The notes under the pieces were generated by a model. The model made no database searches. It saw only the letters and a program-made list of their open reading frames with translations, and was not told where the DNA came from. Source: Candidatus Methylomirabilis tolerans (GTDB taxonomy: Bacteria; Methylomirabilota; Methylomirabilia; Methylomirabilales; Methylomirabilaceae). Taken from it: a stretch of 42,994 nucleotides of DNA. Location: NCBI GenBank assembly GCA_019912425.1, contig JAIOIU010000061.1, positions 1-42,994 on the forward strand, written 5' to 3'. The position numbers were made by a program, and so were the translations under genes. Within the stretch, counting starts at the first letter, position 1. Every line of letters begins with the position of its first letter. Positions 40,713 to 42,994 of the stretch are shown piece by piece.

Positions 40713-41324
40713 GTGTCTGTTCTGCCGTGGCTAGAGAAACTGCGCGAGTGGGATGAAGCGGGATTCCACCTGATTAATAGAAGTCTGCGAAATTGGTTCT
40801 TCGATCTTCTGATGCCGTTCGTCAGCAATAAATGGAACTTCGCCTTCCCAGCGGCGGCCCTACTTGTGTACATCTTCCTCTTCCGTCCAAAACGCGATCG
40901 CATGATAGCTGTCTTCGCCATCGCTGTGATTCTCCTCACCGATGAAACCAGCCAACTCCTGAAGGATCTGTTCCAACGAACTCGGCCATTTCATCCTCTC
41001 AGGGACACCACGCGTCTTGTTTCATTCTCTTTCCCCTCAAACCATGCCAGCAACATGTTTGCCTTAGCTACGGTTCTCTCCTATAATTACCCACGAGCAG
41101 GATTCATCTGCTTCTCTGCAGCCGCTCTGGTTGGGTATTCCCGGGTCTATGTCGGCTCCCACTATCCGTTTGATGTGCTGGCCGGAGCACTCTGGGGAGT
41201 GTTTGTCGGACTTCTTAGCGCCGCAGTGATCCAGCGGCTGATGCGAATTATACAAGTCCGACTTACAAATAGATCGAGAGACAACAAAGACCATTCGGCC
41301 TACGGGCCGGAAACCTTTCAGTAG
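40713..41324 (+). CDS. PAP2-family membrane phosphatase
   Basis: PAP2 enzymes hydrolyse lipid or polyprenyl (pyro)phosphates, such as undecaprenyl diphosphate. The three motifs are present: KDLFQRTRP (about 88-96), FSFPSNHASN, and SRVYVGSHYPFDVLAG. Motif 2 reads PSNH where PSGH is common. Four to six membrane segments are seen and the C-terminus is hydrophilic. The start is GTG with GGAG six bases upstream. It ends the glycan set and probably recycles the polyprenyl carrier or dephosphorylates a lipid product. selD begins 20 bases after it. Confidence 0.93.
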   Translation: MSVLPWLEKLREWDEAGFHLINRSLRNWFFDLLMPFVSNKWNFAFPAAALLVYIFLFRPKRDRMIAVFAIAVILLTDETSQLLKDLFQRTRPFHPLRDTTRLVSFSFPSNHASNMFALATVLSYNYPRAGFICFSAAALVGYSRVYVGSHYPFDVLAGALWGVFVGLLSAAVIQRLMRIIQVRLTNRSRDNKDHSAYGPETFQ

Positions 41325-41343
41325 TGCCTTGAGGAGATCAATG

Positions 41344-42393
41344 ATGAGTGATCAACAGATTCGACTCACGTCCTTATCGCATGGGGCGGGCTGAGGGTGC
41401 AAGATCAGCCCGGCTGATCTGGCCCAGGTGCTGGGCCGGCTTCCACGATTTGACGACCCTAATATCCTTGTGGGGGCGGAGACCTCCGATGATGCCGCTG
41501 TCTACCAACTGGACAGTCGACAGGCGATCGTCCAGACTGTGGACTATATTACGCCCGTCGTGGACGACCCGTATAGCTGTGGCCTGATTGCTGCCGCCAA
41601 CTCTCTGAGCGACATCTATGCCATGGGCGCCACTCCACTGTTCGCTCTCAACATTGTCGGTTTTCCAGTGGGATCGCTCCCGCTGAGTATTCTGGAAGAC
41701 ATTCTTCGCGGCGGCGCCGATAAGGTTCATGAGGCTGGGGTTCCAATTATCGGAGGACACAGTATCGATGACCCGGAGCCGAAATATGGCCTCGTCGTGA
41801 CCGGGCTGATCGATCCTGCAAAGATCTTGAAGAACTCGACCGCTCTCATCGGGGATGATCTGATTCTGACCAAACCTCTCGGCATCGGAATCATCACTAC
41901 GGCCATCAAACGCAGCAAAGCGGCACAATCAACAATCGATGCTGTCGTCGCTCTCATGGCTACTCTGAACAAAAGCGCATCGGAGGTCATGGTGGAGGTG
42001 GGCGCACATGCATGCACGGATGTTACAGGTTTCGGGCTTCTCGGTCACCTGCGCGAGATGACAGCGGGCAGCAAGGTAGGAGCGCGAGTGTCGCTCTCAA
42101 AGGTTCCTATTCTCCCGGAGGCCTGGGCGTTAATCCAGGAGGGAATTTACCCGGGCGGGACGCAACGCAACCATGCATCGCTGCAAGGAACCATTGTCTG
42201 GGATTCCGCGATTCGGCAAGAGGCCCAGCTTATTTTGTGCGATGCCCAGACCTCCGGTGGGCTCCTGATCGCTTCGCCGAAGAACAGGACTGCGGCCTTG
42301 ATTCAGCGCCTGCAGGAGCGTCAGACGCCGACCTCTTCCCTGATCGGCGAAATCATTGAGGACGCGGATAGTCGGATCTGGGTAGAGCCGTAG
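41344..42393 (+). CDS. selD: Selenide, water dikinase with in-frame UGA (selenocysteine)
   Basis: SelD makes selenophosphate from selenide and ATP, the selenium donor for selenocysteine and seleno-tRNA. The start ATG (41344, or 41341) follows GAGGAG. The N-terminus reads MSDQQIRLTSLSHGAG-UGA-GCKISPADLAQVLG. The UGA at 41392-41394 is residue 17, the active-site Cys/Sec position (normally GxGCGCK or GUGCK). The frame then runs on without interruption, with VGAETSDDAAVYQL, DFITP-like VDYITPVVDDP, the metal motif GGHSIDDPEPKYG and HACTDVTGFGLLGHL, to a full 349 residues. A 7-bp hairpin follows the UGA. This implies a working selenocysteine system. Confidence 0.96.
41421..41437 (+). promoter_or_regulatory. 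Candidate SECIS hairpin of selD
   Basis: GGCCCAG (41421-41427) and CTGGGCC (41431-41437) form a perfect 7-bp stem with loop GTG. The loop begins 33 bases after the UGA and starts with G, inside the reported bacterial SECIS spacing. A nearer 8-bp stem, AGATCAGC/GCTGATCT, is an alternative but has a CCG loop. Confidence 0.65.
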
Positions 42394-42400
42394 TCGGTAA

Positions 42401-42490
42401 CAGGTAGATGGGCTGAAGACTGAAGACTTTTAGGGGTAGGAACCGGGAAGGTCGCGTGAATAGCTTGATTCGTGCTTGCGAACAGATCGT
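42401..42490. repeat. Diverged copy of the 2435-2555 element downstream of selD
   Basis: GGTAGATGGGCTGAAGACTGAAG, TTTTAGGGGTA and a later CTTGATTCGTGCTTGCGA echo the gap-comF spacer element in the same order. The left part is 7-bp-periodic (GGCTGAA GACTGAA GACTTTT). It fills most of the 112-base gap between selD and the beta-propeller gene, which holds no other gene. Confidence 0.6.
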
Positions 42491-42504
42491 CGGTGGAGGA
42501 TGGT

Positions 42505-42994
42505 TTATTGGTCCACGATGGACCTGCCGGCAATCCGCACGGCGAGCGTAGCAGCCATGGCAACGAATAGGAGCAATAGAGCACCATCTGAGAGGGTAGG
42601 AATAATTGGGGCGCCTACGTGATTGAAGGCAATCCCGGTAGGAGCCGTACCTACCGCAATTGGACTGCCGGTCACGCTATTTGTAGCCGTAGCGATGACC
42701 GAGACGGTATTTGAGCCTTGATTCGGCACATACACCGATGCCCCATCAGGACTCACAGCCAGGAAATCAGGCCTCGACCCCACCGGGATTGTCGTAATAA
42801 CCGTGTTGGTAGCTGTGTCGATGACGGAGACGGTATTATCCACAAAGTTGGATACGTACACGCGGGCGCCGTTTGGGATGACGGCGATGCCGGCAGGGCT
42901 TGACCCCACCGGGATCGGGCTACCGACCACGGCGTTACCGGCGGTGTCGATGACGGAGACGGTGTTGGAGCCGGAGTTGGTGACGTAGGCACGA
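42505..42994 (-). CDS. IPTL-CTERM beta-propeller protein, 5' end outside the window
   Basis: The C-terminal 163 residues of a larger protein. YVTN-type repeats of about 45 residues are visible (RAYVTNSGSNTVSVIDTAGNAVVGSPIPVGSSPAGIA, repeated twice). The end reads IPTLSDGALLLLFVAMAATLAVRIAGR: the IPTL motif, a membrane segment and arginines, the layout of IPTL-CTERM sorting signals. The protein is therefore probably exported and processed by an exosortase-like system. The frame is open to the window edge at 42994, so its N-terminus, start and total length are unknown. Similar repeats occur in the protein at 23176-24171, but without this tail. Confidence 0.88.
   Translation of the reverse strand, partial: RAYVTNSGSNTVSVIDTAGNAVVGSPIPVGSSPAGIAVIPNGARVYVSNFVDNTVSVIDTATNTVITTIPVGSRPDFLAVSPDGASVYVPNQGSNTVSVIATATNSVTGSPIAVGTAPTGIAFNHVGAPIIPTLSDGALLLLFVAMAATLAVRIAGRSIVDQ

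Overview
The window is chromosomal DNA of moderately high G+C from a Gram-negative bacterium: it has an OmpH/Skp-like periplasmic chaperone, lipoproteins with lipoboxes, a DksA-type regulator and an IPTL-CTERM protein. My best guess is the NC10 phylum (Candidatus Methylomirabilis or a relative), from overall gene style and content. That is recognition, not a search result. Genes are dense and mostly in operons. I saw no rRNA, tRNA, insertion sequence, prophage or CRISPR array.

Layout. 1-9.9 kb (minus strand): gap-pgk glycolytic operon with a consensus promoter, then dksA-like/comF, then the long housekeeping operon rplU-rpmA-obgE-proB-proA-nadD-rsfS, broken up by short repeat elements. 9.9-10.4 kb: gene-free repeats. 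10.6-17.7 kb: a DUF2064 transferase, a HAD hydrolase, ispH, a run of small envelope proteins ending in an OmpH-like chaperone, and an ST7/TPR-like protein. 17.8-32.7 kb: a sulfur island, almost all on the minus strand. 32.9-37.1 kb: purine genes purN-purH-purD-purE. 37.2-41.3 kb: an envelope glycan set (GT39, GT2, LPG-synthase-like flippase, PAP2). 41.3-42.4 kb: selD. The window ends in a beta-propeller gene truncated at its 5' end.

The sulfur island has two parts. The first is an Rrf2-headed run: cysK, a MoaD-E1 fusion, a YeeE/YedE transporter, two TusA proteins, CysM, a JAMM protease, a TSUP exporter and sulfite reductase, followed by a beta-propeller gene, APS reductase and ATP sulfurylase. 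It covers sulfate to sulfide, sulfur trafficking and a thiocarboxylate (CysO/CysM/Mec-like) route to cysteine. The second is a NIL-threonine-synthase-MoaD operon under a complete SAM-I riboswitch with promoter, aptamer, antiterminator and terminator. SAM control suggests this ThrC/MoaD pair makes homocysteine from O-phosphohomoserine and a thiocarboxylated carrier, paralleling CysM. That is a hypothesis.

Selenium: selD carries an in-frame UGA at its active-site position followed by a SECIS-like hairpin. The YeeE/YedE transporter gene is likewise interrupted only by an in-frame UGA, exactly where the family has a conserved cysteine, and a SECIS-like hairpin follows. I read both as selenoproteins; the second is the more unusual. 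Other oddities are two genes (obgE, comF) whose conserved N-termini are best explained by CTG start codons, and families of 7-bp-periodic inverted repeat elements that abut gene ends.
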